From NCBI GenBank assembly GCA_037783415.1, contig JAZGTN010000009.1:5146001-5210000 (forward strand): a stretch of 64,000 nucleotides of DNA, in the 5' to 3' direction. The DNA comes from Leptasterias polaris (Eukaryota > Echinodermata > Asteroidea > Forcipulatida > Asteriidae). The position numbers and the translations under genes are program-made. The notes under the pieces were generated by a model. It did not search any database, was not told the origin of the DNA, and saw only the letters and a program-made list of their open reading frames with translations. Positions 33,943 through 45,376 of the stretch are shown here, piece by piece (position 1 is the first letter of the stretch; each line of letters opens with the position of its first letter).

Positions 33943-34127
33943 GCCACGAGGGCCTTTTCCAACTTGTTTGCGTTTTTTTTGTTTTGATGAATTATTCATG
34001 AAGTATGAAACGTGCGTTATGTACTTCTGATTGGTTTGGACTTTTGCTACCGTTTCGGGTAGCAAAAGTCGAGATTATAAAGAAACACATAAGAAACCGC
34101 AAACAAGTTGGTAAAGGCCCTCGTGGC
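33943..34127. repeat. Nested palindrome near the centre of the foldback
   Basis: A 30-bp arm (33943-33972, starting GCCACGAGGGCC) is mirrored at 34098-34127. Inside, GACTTTTGCTACC (34039-34051) pairs with GGTAGCAAAAGTC (34058-34070). It is probably a separate MITE that entered the larger element. Confidence 0.7.
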
Positions 34128-34592
34128 TTCCCCCCTCGCGGGCGTGGTCTCCCATTTCTGTCGCTTGGGATCGCGGCTCTACAAAAGCTGTTCAAGCCAC
34201 GAAGGCCTTGACCAAAAGGCTACCGGTCGCCCTGACTTTATCACGATTACAGGCATTGAATTATAAGTAAGATGGCGGCCCCCAGGCACGACAAACTTCA
34301 ATGCGATTTTTGTACACCGTTTTTTTTTTGCCATTTTCAAAAAATCATATTTAAATGAAGCCACCATTTGGTGAGCCATGGAATGTATCATAAAAATTCC
34401 TCAGATGTAGGAACAAAGTATAAGGTAGGTTGGAGTAGTATGGGATGTTTATAAATGGGAGAAAATTGCGATCAAAGAGGTACGACTTGCTTCGCGTTTA
34501 AGACATGTATGGATGGTGGGCTGTAATGGTGAGTGTTATGAGACCGATGTTAATAAAAGAGAGCCATTACAGCCCAACAAGGTGGGCTACAA

Positions 34593-34630
34593 GGGACCTA
34601 ATATTGACCCCTGGAGTAGCCCATAGTCCA
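34593..34630 (-). pseudogene. Decayed LINE RT, left continuation beyond the insertion
   Basis: After the second CAAGGGACC duplication the minus strand reads a GSILGPL motif, which belongs immediately before the segment at 32336. This shows the transposon interrupted an already existing LINE copy. Confidence 0.65.
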
Positions 34631-34639
34631 AATCAACTG

Positions 34640-35033
34640 GACCCGACTACAGTACTTCTAGTCTACTAGTAGTACTACTACTAGTACTAGAGTCAAGGAT
34701 AGAAATTAAAAATAATTACAACGCACAAGTCAAGTGCCAACATATTTATTGACCATCCCCCATAACCAAAACATGCCAAGTTTACGTGTTGTTTACAGCC
34801 AGTAGCAGTAAGCATGGTAAGCCTACCTTCTGGAGTGACACATGACAGAATACAATTCCTTCATCATCTCCATCTTATTCTCCATCATATTCTTCCAAGC
34901 AAGGCACCCCCCCCCCGATATGCGATATTTTGATGCATTAATTTGCAGCGGACTTTCATCGACCGAAAATAGCTATAACACCACAGTACTGGGATACGCA
35001 GTGTGCACGATCCGACCACGGTACCCACATGCT
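34640..35033. other. Unassigned sequence with a small CTAGTAGTA microsatellite
   Basis: A self-complementary CTAGTAGTACTACTACTAG stretch lies at about 34665-34690. Nothing else is recognised. Confidence 0.4.
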
Positions 35034-36445
35034 GGGCGCACCACACTAAATAAACTCCCATAGGAACCAATGCTAAATGATAAATATTCAAAAATACTCA
35101 ACAAATCGTATAAGTCTCTCAGCCTCTTGAAAACCAATCAAACATATTTTCGGACGACTGAACTTCAGAATTCTTTTCAATTTTTGCCAGGTCAGCCGTT
35201 TGGAATTTTTGCTAACTACCCCAGAAGAAAAAAACGCGAAAATTTGTATTTTTCCAAAACCGACTTGCTGCCAGTTTTCGTGAAGCACTTCTCTACTTAC
35301 CCGGTCAAATAGGGCCAACTTTAACGCCTAAATTTATCAAGTCTCCTCAAAAGTTGAAGCACAGAACCCCCAGGTTATGATAGATTATTATATTTACACA
35401 ATCTATTAATTGCATGACCCCCAAAACGTTGTAATTAAAAATAAGTTGTGGGTTTACAAATTATGATAAGTAGCTTGGCGCATTAATTCTGGCTTATAGG
35501 GCGCACCACACTAAATAAACTCCCATAGGAACCAATGCTAAATGATAAATATTCAAAAATACTCAAAAAATCGTGAAAGTCTCTCAGCCTCTTGAAAACC
35601 AATCAAACATATTTTCGGACGACTGAACTTCAGAATTCTTTTCAATTTTTGCCAGGTCAGCCGTTTGGAATTTTTGCTAACTACCCCAGAAGAAAAAAAC
35701 GCGAAAATTTGTATTTTTCCAAAACCGACTTGCTGCCAGTTTTCGTGAAGCACTTCTCTACTTACCCGGTCAAATAGGGCCAACTTTAACGCCTAAATTT
35801 ATCAAGTCTCCTCAAAAGTTGAAGCACAGAACCCCCAGGTTATGATAGATTATTATATTTACACAATCTATTAATTGCATGACCCCCAAAACGTTGTAAT
35901 TAAAAATAAGTTGTGGGTTTACAAATTATGATAAGTAGCTTGGCGCATTAATTCTGGCTTATAGGGCGCACCACACTAAATAAACTCCCATAGGAACCAA
36001 TGCTAAATGATAAATATTCAAAAATACTCAAAAAATCGTGAAAGTCTCTCAGCCTCTTGAAAACCAATCAAACATATTTTCGGACGACTGAACTTCAGAA
36101 TTCTTTTCAATTTTTGCCAGGTCAGCCGTTTGGAATTTTTGCTAACTACCCCAGAAGAAAAAAACGCGAAAATTTGTATTTTTCCAAAACCGACTTGCTG
36201 CCAGTTTTCGTGAAGCACTTCTCTACTTACCCGGTCAAATAGGGCCAACTTTAACGCCTAAATTTATCAAGTCTCCTCAAAAGTTGAAGCACAGAACCCC
36301 CAGGTTATGATAGATTATTATATTTACACAATCTATTAATTGCATGACCCCCAAAACGTTGTAATTAAAAATAAGTTGTGGGTTTACAAATTATGATAAG
36401 TAGCTTGGCGCATTAATTCTGGCTTATTTGGTGTGGTGCGCCCTA
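35034..36445. mobile_element. Tandem trimer of a 465-bp TIR element
   Basis: Three head-to-tail units start at about 35034, 35499 and 35964. Each begins GGGCGCACCACACTAAATAA; the last alone ends with the inverted terminus TTATTTGGTGTGGTGCGCCC (19 of 20 match). The first two units lack that right terminus and abut the next left terminus. The units are almost identical, so amplification is recent. Each carries a 76-codon minus frame (MALFDRVSREVLHENWQQ...) and a 61-codon plus frame (MKTNQTYFRTTELQ...), which overlap and are not recognisable proteins. Confidence 0.85.
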
Positions 36446-37095
36446 TAAGGGCACTTAATTATTCTTTATGGTTAAAAAATTATGCTTAAATTGTTGAAAA
36501 TAAGTCACTGACTTGATATCTGAAAAAATGAATTGGAAATGTTATTGCGTTCGTCTACAACAAGGTCAAACATGTTTGAGCATTTACATGTACTCTAAGC
36601 AATGCGATAAGAAAAACCTGCATTACACGCTGTGTACACTCTAATGACAAGTCAGTTGTTATATCCAAATCCTAGTCACTCAACAAGTTATAAACTTATC
36701 TCTTTTTTTTAGTTATACGATTCTAAACGCCTTACAATTATTTTTTATAATTGACAAGAGGGGGTTAACTAATGTGGAAGCTGTAAAAGGGAAAGGGGAT
36801 TGAAGAGGGAGGGCCTGAGAAGGGGGGGGGGGTAGATTTTGCTTACCCGCCAACATTTTTAACCATGTAATCATATTGAGTTTAAAATGGTGAACTTTAT
36901 AACAAAAAACAATATACATAGGTCATTTTACCACGTTTAATTGTCATTCCAAGTTTCATTTTACCTAGCTTTAAGGGATAAGGGGGTGAATGGGTGGGTG
37001 GGGCGTGGGCGGGGCTTGTTGCAAAATGCCCTTCCAGACACTTTACGGTTAATAAATTGTGGGTGAACGGGAACAATTGGACTATAGTTAAGAGT
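36446..37095. other. AT-rich sequence with a G run, nothing recognised
   Basis: A poly-G stretch lies near 36821-36832. No exon or repeat is recognised. Confidence 0.4.
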
Positions 37096-37109
37096 TAAGA
37101 GTTAAGACT

Positions 37110-37435
37110 GTAAGCTAATAATAATAATAATAATAATATTTAAAATTTATATTGCGCCCCTTACATACAAAATGATCAAAGGCGCAGAACACATGTTAAA
37201 AAGCACATAATGGAAGAAAAGGACAAAGAAAAAAGACTGGTCACCAGGCCAGCGCCCAAACAAAAGTATGGGGATACGTCTGTCCCGCCAACAGAGAACT
37301 AATAGTACTTATTACATAGGCCTATCCCTGCTGGCATCGGTAATGTTTTGACCTTTTCAGGAGACAGACGCCTTTAACCCTATTTATGCTAAAAATCTAA
37401 ACTAACTGACAAGGTGACCATAGAAGAAAGACACA
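37110..37435 (-). mobile_element. LINE 3' UTR and microsatellite tail
   Basis: In minus-strand order the LINE frame is followed by ~300 bp ending in a GGCGCAATATAAATTTTAAA stretch and about seven ATT repeats (37118-37139). A GCGC-x-ATATAAAT end with a short tandem tail is usual for CR1/L2-type LINEs, which do not end in poly-A. Confidence 0.8.
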
Positions 37436-39451
37436 CTAAAAAGCGGCTTTAAAAAGATAGGTTTTTATATTACATTTAAAAGAGGTAAGTTTCTGTTCGC
37501 TACGTATATGAAACGGTAGCGCATTCCAAAGCTTAGGGGCTGCCACAGAAAAAGCCCTATCACCAAATGTAGTCAACATTTTACCAGAAGGATAATCCAA
37601 GAAAATACCATTATTCCCTGACCTAAGTTGATATGAAGATACCTTCCGGATGGAAACAAGATCCTGTAAATACTTTGGAGAAAGACCATGAAGAGCTTTA
37701 AAGGTCAACAAAAGGATTTTAAAATTAATCCTGTACGAAACAGGCAACCAATGTAATTGACGAATTATAGGTGTAATGTGTTCAAACCGGTGTGTGTTAG
37801 TAACAATTCTGGCTGCAGCGTTTTGAACCCTTTGTAGTTTAGCTATCTGTGACTTTGGCAGACCATACAAAAGGCCATTACAATAATCAAGACGACTAGT
37901 CACAAATGCATGAATTAGTTTTAAAAGAGAGTCTTGTGTTAGGAATTGACTAATGCGTTTGATGTTGTGAAGATGAAAAAAAGCTGCAGAGCAAGCTTTA
38001 TTGATGTGGGTGTTCATTGTAAGTTCAGAATCAAACCATGACCCTAAATTACGAACACATGTTGTAGGAAAAACTTTAGCATCACCTATCATGATATTGG
38101 AAATATTAATTTTCTGCAACTGCTGCTTTGATCCGATGATCAAAAATTCACTCTTAGCATCATTAATTAGAAGCCGGTCATGCAACATCCATTGCCTGAT
38201 GTCCCCAATGCAGTCTTCCATTATAGTTACAGCAGCTTGACAAAATTTATCGTCCGGTCTAAAAGATAAATACAGCTGAGTGTCATCCGCATAACAATGA
38301 ACATCAGGCAGATGACGCTCAACGATGTCAAACAATTTAGAGGCATAGACAAGGAATAAAAATGGTCCTAAGCAGGATCCCTGAGGCACACCACAGTTGA
38401 TGTTAAACTTTTCTGATAAGGTACCCTGAATAGAAACACGTTGACTTCTATCCAACAAATAAGATGAAAACCAATCAAGGGCCTTGCCAGTGACTCCAAA
38501 TTTAGACTGCAGACGTTTCAATAAAATGGCGTGATCAACAGTATCGAACGCTGCACTCAGGTCTAAAAGGATAAGCAGAATAACATGTTGGGAATTCATC
38601 CTCATCAATAAATCATTTTTAACCTTTATAAGAGCCGTCTCTGTACTGTGATGCTTCCGATAAGATGATTGGAAAACCGGAAACATAGAATGTTTTGACA
38701 TGTGACAATAAAGTTGGTCACAAACGGCCCTCTCAGTTAATTTAGAAATAAATTGTAAGTTACTGATTGGTCGGTAGTTTTCTAATTTCATATCGAGATT
38801 GGGTTTTTTAAGTAAAGGGCATATTAAAGCTTCTTTCCAGTCAGTAGGAAATGTACCAGATACTAATGATGAATTTATAATGTTGGTAAGTACTGGAAGC
38901 AAAACATCCAGGCACTCACCCACAAGGTTAGTAGGCATGGGATCCAGAGCGCATGATCCCTTAGAAGAATTGACAACAAGCTGTTTTACCTGTGACTCGG
39001 TTAATGGTATAAAACTATCAAACAGGATTTTACTGGACATTGTTTCAGATGTAAAAGATAACGTTCTGTCAACAGAGGTTGAAACTTCCAAGTCATCAAG
39101 TTTAGCATGAATATTAGATATTTTCTGTACAAAAAAGCTACCCATATCATTAGCAAGAGTCATTTTATCTTTAAAAGGTGGATATAGGACGTCATCACTA
39201 TGCCCAAGCAGCTTTTTAGATGCTCTAAATAATTTCCTCTGGTCGGAACTATTACTTTCGATAAAGTCTTTGTAGAAATTGCAACGAGCTTTATTAAGAA
39301 GAAAGGTTACCTTATTTCTTATAAGCTTATATGCTGAAAGATCAGAGGCCATGCTTGTTCGTCGCCACTTCTTTTCAGCACGTCTCCTCATCCTCAAGGC
39401 AGAGTTGATTTCTTGATTAAACCAAGGTAGACGGGGCCTAGCAGTGACCAT
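37436..39451 (-). CDS. CR1/L2-type LINE ORF2, intact reverse transcriptase part
   Basis: 671 codons without a stop or frameshift. Landmarks: PWFN near residue 9-12 (the linker after the endonuclease), NYRPIS at 225-230, the catalytic DLSAAFDTVDH at 297-307, GVPQGS at 354-359, YADD at 387-390, SVRNLG-like CVRNLG near 466, LHWLPV near 570, and the C-terminal AFSVAAPKLWNALP. It copies RNA into DNA at a nicked target. The true frame extends upstream of the first Met to about 39552 (including THAPLKSK), where homology ends abruptly: the endonuclease half is missing, so the copy is 5'-truncated and cannot move alone. The clean frame marks a young insertion. The clade is judged from motifs only. Confidence 0.93.
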   Translation of the reverse strand: MVTARPRLPWFNQEINSALRMRRRAEKKWRRTSMASDLSAYKLIRNKVTFLLNKARCNFYKDFIESNSSDQRKLFRASKKLLGHSDDVLYPPFKDKMTLANDMGSFFVQKISNIHAKLDDLEVSTSVDRTLSFTSETMSSKILFDSFIPLTESQVKQLVVNSSKGSCALDPMPTNLVGECLDVLLPVLTNIINSSLVSGTFPTDWKEALICPLLKKPNLDMKLENYRPISNLQFISKLTERAVCDQLYCHMSKHSMFPVFQSSYRKHHSTETALIKVKNDLLMRMNSQHVILLILLDLSAAFDTVDHAILLKRLQSKFGVTGKALDWFSSYLLDRSQRVSIQGTLSEKFNINCGVPQGSCLGPFLFLVYASKLFDIVERHLPDVHCYADDTQLYLSFRPDDKFCQAAVTIMEDCIGDIRQWMLHDRLLINDAKSEFLIIGSKQQLQKINISNIMIGDAKVFPTTCVRNLGSWFDSELTMNTHINKACSAAFFHLHNIKRISQFLTQDSLLKLIHAFVTSRLDYCNGLLYGLPKSQIAKLQRVQNAAARIVTNTHRFEHITPIIRQLHWLPVSYRINFKILLLTFKALHGLSPKYLQDLVSIRKVSSYQLRSGNNGIFLDYPSGKMLTTFGDRAFSVAAPKLWNALPFHIRSEQKLTSFKCNIKTYLFKAAF

Positions 39452-39552
39452 CTTGGACTTTAATGGGGCATGTGTGTTAAAGGTACCAGCTAGTGTAGTA
39501 TTATAGCATTTCGTAAGCTCCTCAAGACCTTGAGGAGTGTCACTGCACAGCC

Positions 39553-39815
39553 TAGAAGGTGTTTGGGCTGGGGGATAGGGTCCGGGCTGACGGCTAGGGT
39601 TTTGGGCTTTGGGGGTAGGCTCGGCTGGGGGTTAGGGTTTGGGCTGGGGCTATGATTTCGGCTAGGGGCTAGGGTTAAGGCTGGGGGATATGATTCGGCT
39701 TGGGTGTAGGGTTTGGGCTGGGGACTGGGGTTTGGGCTGACGGCTACGGTTTTTGCCGAGGGTTGTACAGTATAGTGTAGGGTTTAGGCTGCTGGTTGGG
39801 GGCTAGGCCTAGGGT
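39553..39815. repeat. Degenerate GGGCT/TTAGGGTTT minisatellite
   Basis: Imperfect units built from GGGCTGGGG, GGCTAGGG and TTAGGGTTTGGGCT, 18-30 bp in length. It adjoins the LINE 5' truncation point. TTAGGG occurs but not in telomere-like tandem runs. Confidence 0.75.
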
Positions 39816-39819
39816 TTAC

Positions 39820-40280
39820 ACATCACGCATCAGAGTGTATTCACTTTCCGGAAACTTGACATATATGATGACATATCCACCACCTCCCCTACTCCTCTTC
39901 AAATAGTCTGTTGGTGGTTTTTCTCTCCTTTTTCATATTCAACCAGCCACGTTGGCTCATGATTCTTTGAATGTGACTAAAACCGTCAGTCTCATACTTA
40001 TTACTTTTCATAGTTTAACCATGCAGGTTTAGAAAGCAAACCCCTCTTTGAGTGTGAAACGTTGAATTATTCTCGGTTAATAAATGTATTGTAATTTGAG
40101 GAAATAGAAACATTATTGCTATACTAACAGTTTACAGTCAAAGAAATGATGTTTCCAATGTAAAAACAGCAACAAAGTGACAAACAATGCCCCCACACAA
40201 CTCATTACTGTCGTTGTTTCAAGCCTACATAAATGTAAACAGAACACAAACATGGCTGCACGGGCGCCGCCATGTTGTAT
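39820..40280. other. Unassigned AT-rich sequence
   Basis: No frame, splice pair or repeat is recognised. Confidence 0.4.
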
Positions 40281-40285
40281 ATATA

Positions 40286-40760
40286 GGGCGCACCACACTA
40301 AATAAACTCCCATAGGAACCAATGCTAAATGATAAATATTCAAAAATACTAAAAAAATCGTGAAAGTCTCTCAGCCTCTTGAAAACCAATCAAACATATT
40401 TTCGGACGACTGAACTTCAGAATTCTTTTCAATTTTTGCCAGGTCAGCCGTTTGGAATTTTTGCTAACTACCCCAGAAGAAAAAAACGCGAAAATTTGTA
40501 TTTTTCCAAAACCGACTTGCTGCCAGTTTTCGTGAAGCACTTCTCTACTTACCCGGTCAAATAGGGCCAACTTTAACGCCTAAATTTATCAAGTCTCCTC
40601 AAAAGTTGAAGCACAGAACCCCCAGGTTATGATAGATTATTATATTTACACAATCTATTAATTGCATGACCCCCAAAACGTTGTAATTAAAAATAAGTTG
40701 TGGGTTTACAAATTATGATAAGTAGCTTGGCGCATTAATTCTGGCTTATTTGGTGTGGTG
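40286..40760. mobile_element. Solo copy of the 465-bp TIR element
   Basis: Nearly identical to the trimer units at 35-36.4 kb. It keeps the left terminus GGGCGCACCACAC, and the right end reads TTATTTGGTGTGGTGTGAAC, with the last bases changed. It demonstrates the monomer size and that the element is dispersed. Confidence 0.85.
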
Positions 40761-40764
40761 TGAA

Positions 40765-42590
40765 CCTCATTACAATATTCACGCATGCGTATAGACACTA
40801 TTGGTTTTCAAACGCCATGGAGATGTTGAACCCCACTAAATCAACTCTCATTGATTATAGTTGGAATTGCAAAATTTTCCTTGCAAAATTTTCAAAAATA
40901 TTCACAAAATACCTAGAAGTCTCACAGCTTCTCACAGTAAAGAGACAATTATTAAATGACTCGTGAACTTTTATTATCTTAAAAACAGTCATGCACTTGT
41001 GTAATTTACCCTACTTCCGAGCATCAATCTTGAAATATTTCCCTAAACCTCTCGGGAAGTAGGACCATTTATTTCAGGGCCCATGTCATCCAAAATACCT
41101 CAATAATTGTAAGTCAACAACCCATGGCTCACAATCGGGCAAAATTTTACACTGTCTCTCTTTTATCTGGCTCTCAAATCAGTACAGTCTTATAGAAGTA
41201 TTTTGAGGGACCACAAAATATTAATGAGAACGACGATCTGTTTTCTCCCTACCTAGTGGGGTGAACACTGGACCTTTATGCCCAGCACAAAAAGGTGCGA
41301 TGTTCCACCAATTGCCTTCCAAAGTGTTTAGTACACACGCGTGATGTGCAATTTACATATTTTGTGGGAACTTAATTTAAATAATCTTGATTATGATCCC
41401 AAAAAGGGTAATTCAAATGCTTGCATACAGTAAAACATTGAAACATTAAAAACATTAAAATCCGTTTTAGGGATATGGCCTTTAGGCCTTAGTCTATGCC
41501 CACAGTGATTGTTGGAATAGGCTTAATTGAACAACAATGCTAGCACTAAACATTTAAATAGACCTACCGGTACCATTAGGCTAACATGTATAGGGCCACA
41601 AATGAAATAAATGTTAACTGTTTTGGAATGCATGGATAAAGAAGTTTAGTTTTGCACATAAAACGTCAGTGTATCGTCTCTATAACGCCTAGGCCTATAT
41701 CAGGCGCTAAATGGGGAGGGGTGGAAGCAGGGATCAAATGAAGGGGGAATAATAAAATAAAACAAAATAATAAAATAAAAATTTAAAGAGAGAGGAAAGA
41801 GGGAAGCGGCATTCTACAATACTTGTTGTACACATTTTTCTTGGTTCATTGTTACAGTTTGTTGTTCTTATATAAATAATGTCAAATTACCCACGGTGCA
41901 ATAGGTCTATGCGTGCAACCAGATAATGCACCGACCAGATCCAATCGCATATCATCACGTGTTGCTTCATTTACATATTTTTTCTGTATAGGTCGACTAT
42001 GGATGTGCAGGAATTAAAAATGCCTGCAATCGTAAACCCTTTCCAAATAACACATCAAATGTATGTTCATCAGGTAAAACTTTGGTTTAATATGTGTACA
42101 GTAATCTGGTGAAAATAATTAATATCTTACACCACTTTCACAAAACAAAGGATTATCGGTCGGATCTGGGATTTATGGAATTTGCCGCACATGGGTGGAA
42201 CACTGTAGGTAGCACCACCCTCTAATGTTATCTTCAACAGCGTCAGCGGTTTAATTGCTTGAAACAAAAACTCTTGCCGACGATGCACAGCCTAGGCCTA
42301 CATTCAGTTCATTATCCACACGAGTAAACTCTGATCACCGCTGATTATATCCGCTGTTAATACTCACAGCGGGGGTTCGCCTGACAAAACGACTCATTTA
42401 GCTAAAATTTGCCTTGCTTTCACACGGGACATGGTCGCAATTTGCAAGCACAGAGGGTTTCGGCTTCTGCCTGGTGATTTTTTTTTTTGCCACTTTTGGT
42501 GAAGAAATATACACGTTCGCTTGAAGAATAGCTTATCCGTAATACACATTTAGAGCTTCATATGTGTCGGATTTTCCAGCTGTTCTGTAT
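40765..42590. other. AT-rich sequence, nothing recognised
   Basis: No convincing exon, repeat or RNA gene was seen. Composition is uniform apart from an AAATAAAA-rich patch at about 41745-41790. Confidence 0.4.
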
Positions 42591-42595
42591 ATGTA

Positions 42596-43991
42596 ACCTG
42601 TTCCCACGAAACCCGGACAAAGTATCAAAAAAATAAAATTGAGTTTATGGTATTTTCACATTGTCCTGTAATTCAGCTTTCCAATGGTATATAGATTGTA
42701 TTGTTTATCCCTCCCTATGGCCCCATGAGAGGGGATTCAGACCCAAGCAATGCCGACCCACAATATTTTTATTTCGAGTAAACCTGTTGTTTGTGAACAG
42801 GAAAAAAATCCACACGCGAATAGTACACGCAGCAGCGCGCTCAACAGGGTCATTTCAAATAACCATGGTAACCACCTTGTTCCTATTGTTGGATTCATTT
42901 GAAATTTGGCACACATAAAGAACTAAACATGACAAATATGTTCAGAAAGTTTGAACAATTTTTATTAGAATTTTCAAAAGTTATGGCAGTTAACCTTTGA
43001 CTAAAAACTTGAACTTGTACAACAAAAACATGTGGACTTTTAAGTTTTAGTTTTAAAATACACGCACATAGTATCTGTATTAAAACTGGTCAAATTTTGC
43101 TTATTAATATTTATGTACCTCCTCATGTCGGAATGGCAGTGCTGTGGCATTATGATCACATAAGAGGTTTACTAAAACAGTATTTGAATGACTAATAAAC
43201 ACGTCAAGCCAAGGATAAGTACGAGTGCTTCGTTCGTTCAACGCGGTCAGAGTCAACGGTGCAGACTCCCCGATGGCCGATGATGCTTCCTTTTCCCCCG
43301 GCGAATCGGTCTCGTTTCATGACATTTCCGTCAGAAAATATCACAATAATGATTTAACAATGTACACAAATACTAATAATTCGGATATCATGGGTACAAA
43401 CTTAATAAAAATGCCTAAAATGATGTCAAACACTGGCTTCTGAACATAAAATTTCTCTCGCTACACGTCGAAAGAAGGGACGACGTGCATTGACTTGTAA
43501 CCACAAACGACATTGTCTGGTTCCCGTTATTGGTGTGCAAACTGTGCTAATAATTTACATGTACGTTCAGGGATCAAGACGGCGCAACCAATCACGTGGT
43601 ATGCATTGGCGAATCATATTTCCCGTATGAGATGACCACGGCAACAAGGAAATAAGCGTTTACATGTTTTAGCTCTAAGAATCACTGTTATTGGGTTACT
43701 GTGACGTCATTGACAAATTTTATGAATGAAAATAGAATATGCAGGCGGCAAGCTTTACAATGATACCACTTTTCAATGGGGGGATTTATTTTACTCTACT
43801 TGGGAAAACGGGCTATTTACTTTTACTTTTTGCAGTAATTTGCTTCGTTTTGTTTCAGTCATCACTTTTTGTTTATCAATTTCATTCCAAAATTAGGTGA
43901 AAAAAGGTAGTTTACCTGAACATATTTATAATTTTGTTGAAGTAAAATGATAGAATGGATGCGACTTTGTCCGGGTTTCGTGGGAACAGGT
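42596..43991. mobile_element. 1.4-kb TIR DNA transposon, non-autonomous
   Basis: A 28-bp terminal inverted repeat starting ACCTGTTCCCACGAAACCC lies at 42596-42623 and, inverted, at 43964-43991. Flanking sequence shows no unambiguous target duplication. The frames inside (for example 42661-42918 on +) do not resemble a transposase, so the copy is either an internally deleted derivative or a non-autonomous family. Confidence 0.8.
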
Positions 43992-43994
43992 CAC

Positions 43995-44690
43995 ATATGG
44001 GAAGGAGGTTGATCACTTCACGTCGTCGGCCGGAGAGACGTTAATTTTTTTGATCGTTCGATTATATAGTACTAATTTGTTTTCAAACGCGGATCTTGAA
44101 AGTTGCCGATTCTTTCGTCTTTTTTCTCTTTCTATGTTATGAATATGATTTAGCTGCTATACGAAATGTAAATTATGTCAACTAAATTGTCAAACTTAAA
44201 CATTTCGGCGGCAAGTGAAGGGAACAATTTGTTTTGCCTAGGCTTAGGCCTACGTGCAACACCACCAGAACAAAAAAATACACGGCGTCGTAATATCGAG
44301 CTGAAATCACCTTTACAGCTAGCTGAGGTCAATTACGTTCACACGAGGAAAACAAAAACACTGCTAAATTCTTTTCTCTGGCTACAGTATCAAATGTCAC
44401 TGCTAAGTTGAGATAGCAGCAGCCAATTTTACTAGTAACTTTGGACTTAGCAGCGAGCCCTAAGTTTTGCGTTCATACAGTAAAACATGTTCGCTGTTAG
44501 AGCTAACTGCGAAGTATATCTACTCGTGTAAACGTACACATTTGTGTGAGCCCGTTGATGTTACAGAAATATTGAAAACGGGTGAGTCTATTTTTCTGTT
44601 TAGACAAACGGAGGTTTGATTTTCCACCCACCCCGCCCCCCCCCCCCCCCCCCGCCCCCGAAACAAACTAACTATAAAACTTAAAATCCG
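43995..44690. other. Unassigned sequence with a poly-C tract
   Basis: A C run broken by single Gs lies at about 44630-44660. Two short overlapping frames near 44150-44411 have no support. Confidence 0.4.
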
Positions 44691-44693
44691 ACA

Positions 44694-45300
44694 TACCTGT
44701 ATTGCATGTTTTTGGTTTTCATTTTTCGGGTCAGGAATAGATGGTGGTCGATTATTAGGATTAATTAGTAAGGGTGTGGTTGAAACATAGTATGTGGAAA
44801 AGGGGGAGTAGGATGTAGGAATATGTAAATCAAAACCTGATAGCAAAAGGGTGTGCTTATGAGGTACTGTTTTAGCCACTAGTACACGTTTCTTCAAGCA
44901 GATTTGCATCAATTAGCATAAAAACTATACCTTGGCCAAAGCCAAAATTCAGTGGACTCAGCCCCTTGAGCAGTTTATTTAAAAGCTCGAGCGCGGTATT
45001 CAGGCCTCACAGAACACATGTATGAAGGCAAGCAGACCCAACCAGCACGAATAGTACGATTCAGAAGTTGTAAAGAGAAATTTTATAAATCGACCGTAGA
45101 AATGTGTCTGCATTTAAACGTGGCTAAAAGTGTGTGTTGCTCATGTAAAGATTAAAGGCTACATTGCTAATAAGCTTGGGCAAAGCAAAAGTTCGAAAAT
45201 GAAAACAAACCAAGATATGCCTGTACTGCCGAACCATTTCGCAGAGCAAGAATGTGGTGGCCGGGCCACGTTCTTCTACTGAAATTAGTTCAAAAATGGT
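44694..45300. repeat. Segmental duplicate of 61290-62050
   Basis: Collinear and same-strand with 61.3-62.05 kb over ~600 bp, with many substitutions and small indels. Shared words include AGTACACGTTTCTTCAAGCA, GGCCAAAGCCAAA and CAAAGCAAAAGTTCGAAAAT. Confidence 0.8.
44931..45060 (-). pseudogene. Decayed copy of the exon-like sequence at 61503
   Basis: The peptide LSPLNFGFGQG and the donor (CAAGG then GTATAG) are kept, as is a diverged NTALELLNKLLKG segment before it. The acceptor seen in the 61-kb copy (ACTTCAG) reads ACTTCTG here and the frame carries a stop further upstream. The exon therefore looks dead in this copy. Confidence 0.5.
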
Positions 45301-45376
45301 TCTAATTTATTTACTCCAGTGTCGATATGTTTTATAAATCATATAGTTTTGCTTTCAAAAAGACACTATTCTATTT

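Larger units (their letters stand above)
32337..34592. mobile_element. 2.25-kb long-TIR foldback transposon (MULE-like), inserted in a LINE
   Basis: TAGCCCACCTT opens the element and the inverse closes it. TIR similarity runs for ~300 bp (32337-32625 against 34292-34592) and resumes further in (32850-32905 against 34182-34240; inner arrays 32920-33200 against 33640-33905), giving a nearly complete palindrome. Both sides are flanked by the 9-bp duplication CAAGGGACC. Long TIRs with a 9-bp duplication are typical of Mutator-like elements. No MuDR-type transposase frame is seen, so it is non-autonomous. Confidence 0.8.

Noticed and set aside
33517..34001. Several 60-137-codon frames between 32.8 and 34.2 kb
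   Set aside because: They come from the stop-free ~48-bp tandem unit and its inverted copies, on all strands and frames.
35088..35318. 76-residue MALFDRVSREVLHENWQQ protein repeated four times
   Set aside because: It is copied with the 465-bp TIR element; the opposite strand is also open, and conservation reflects recent duplication rather than selection.
39560..39815. Interstitial telomere array
   Set aside because: TTAGGG words occur but are separated by GGGCTGGGG-type units; there is no run of TTAGGG repeats.
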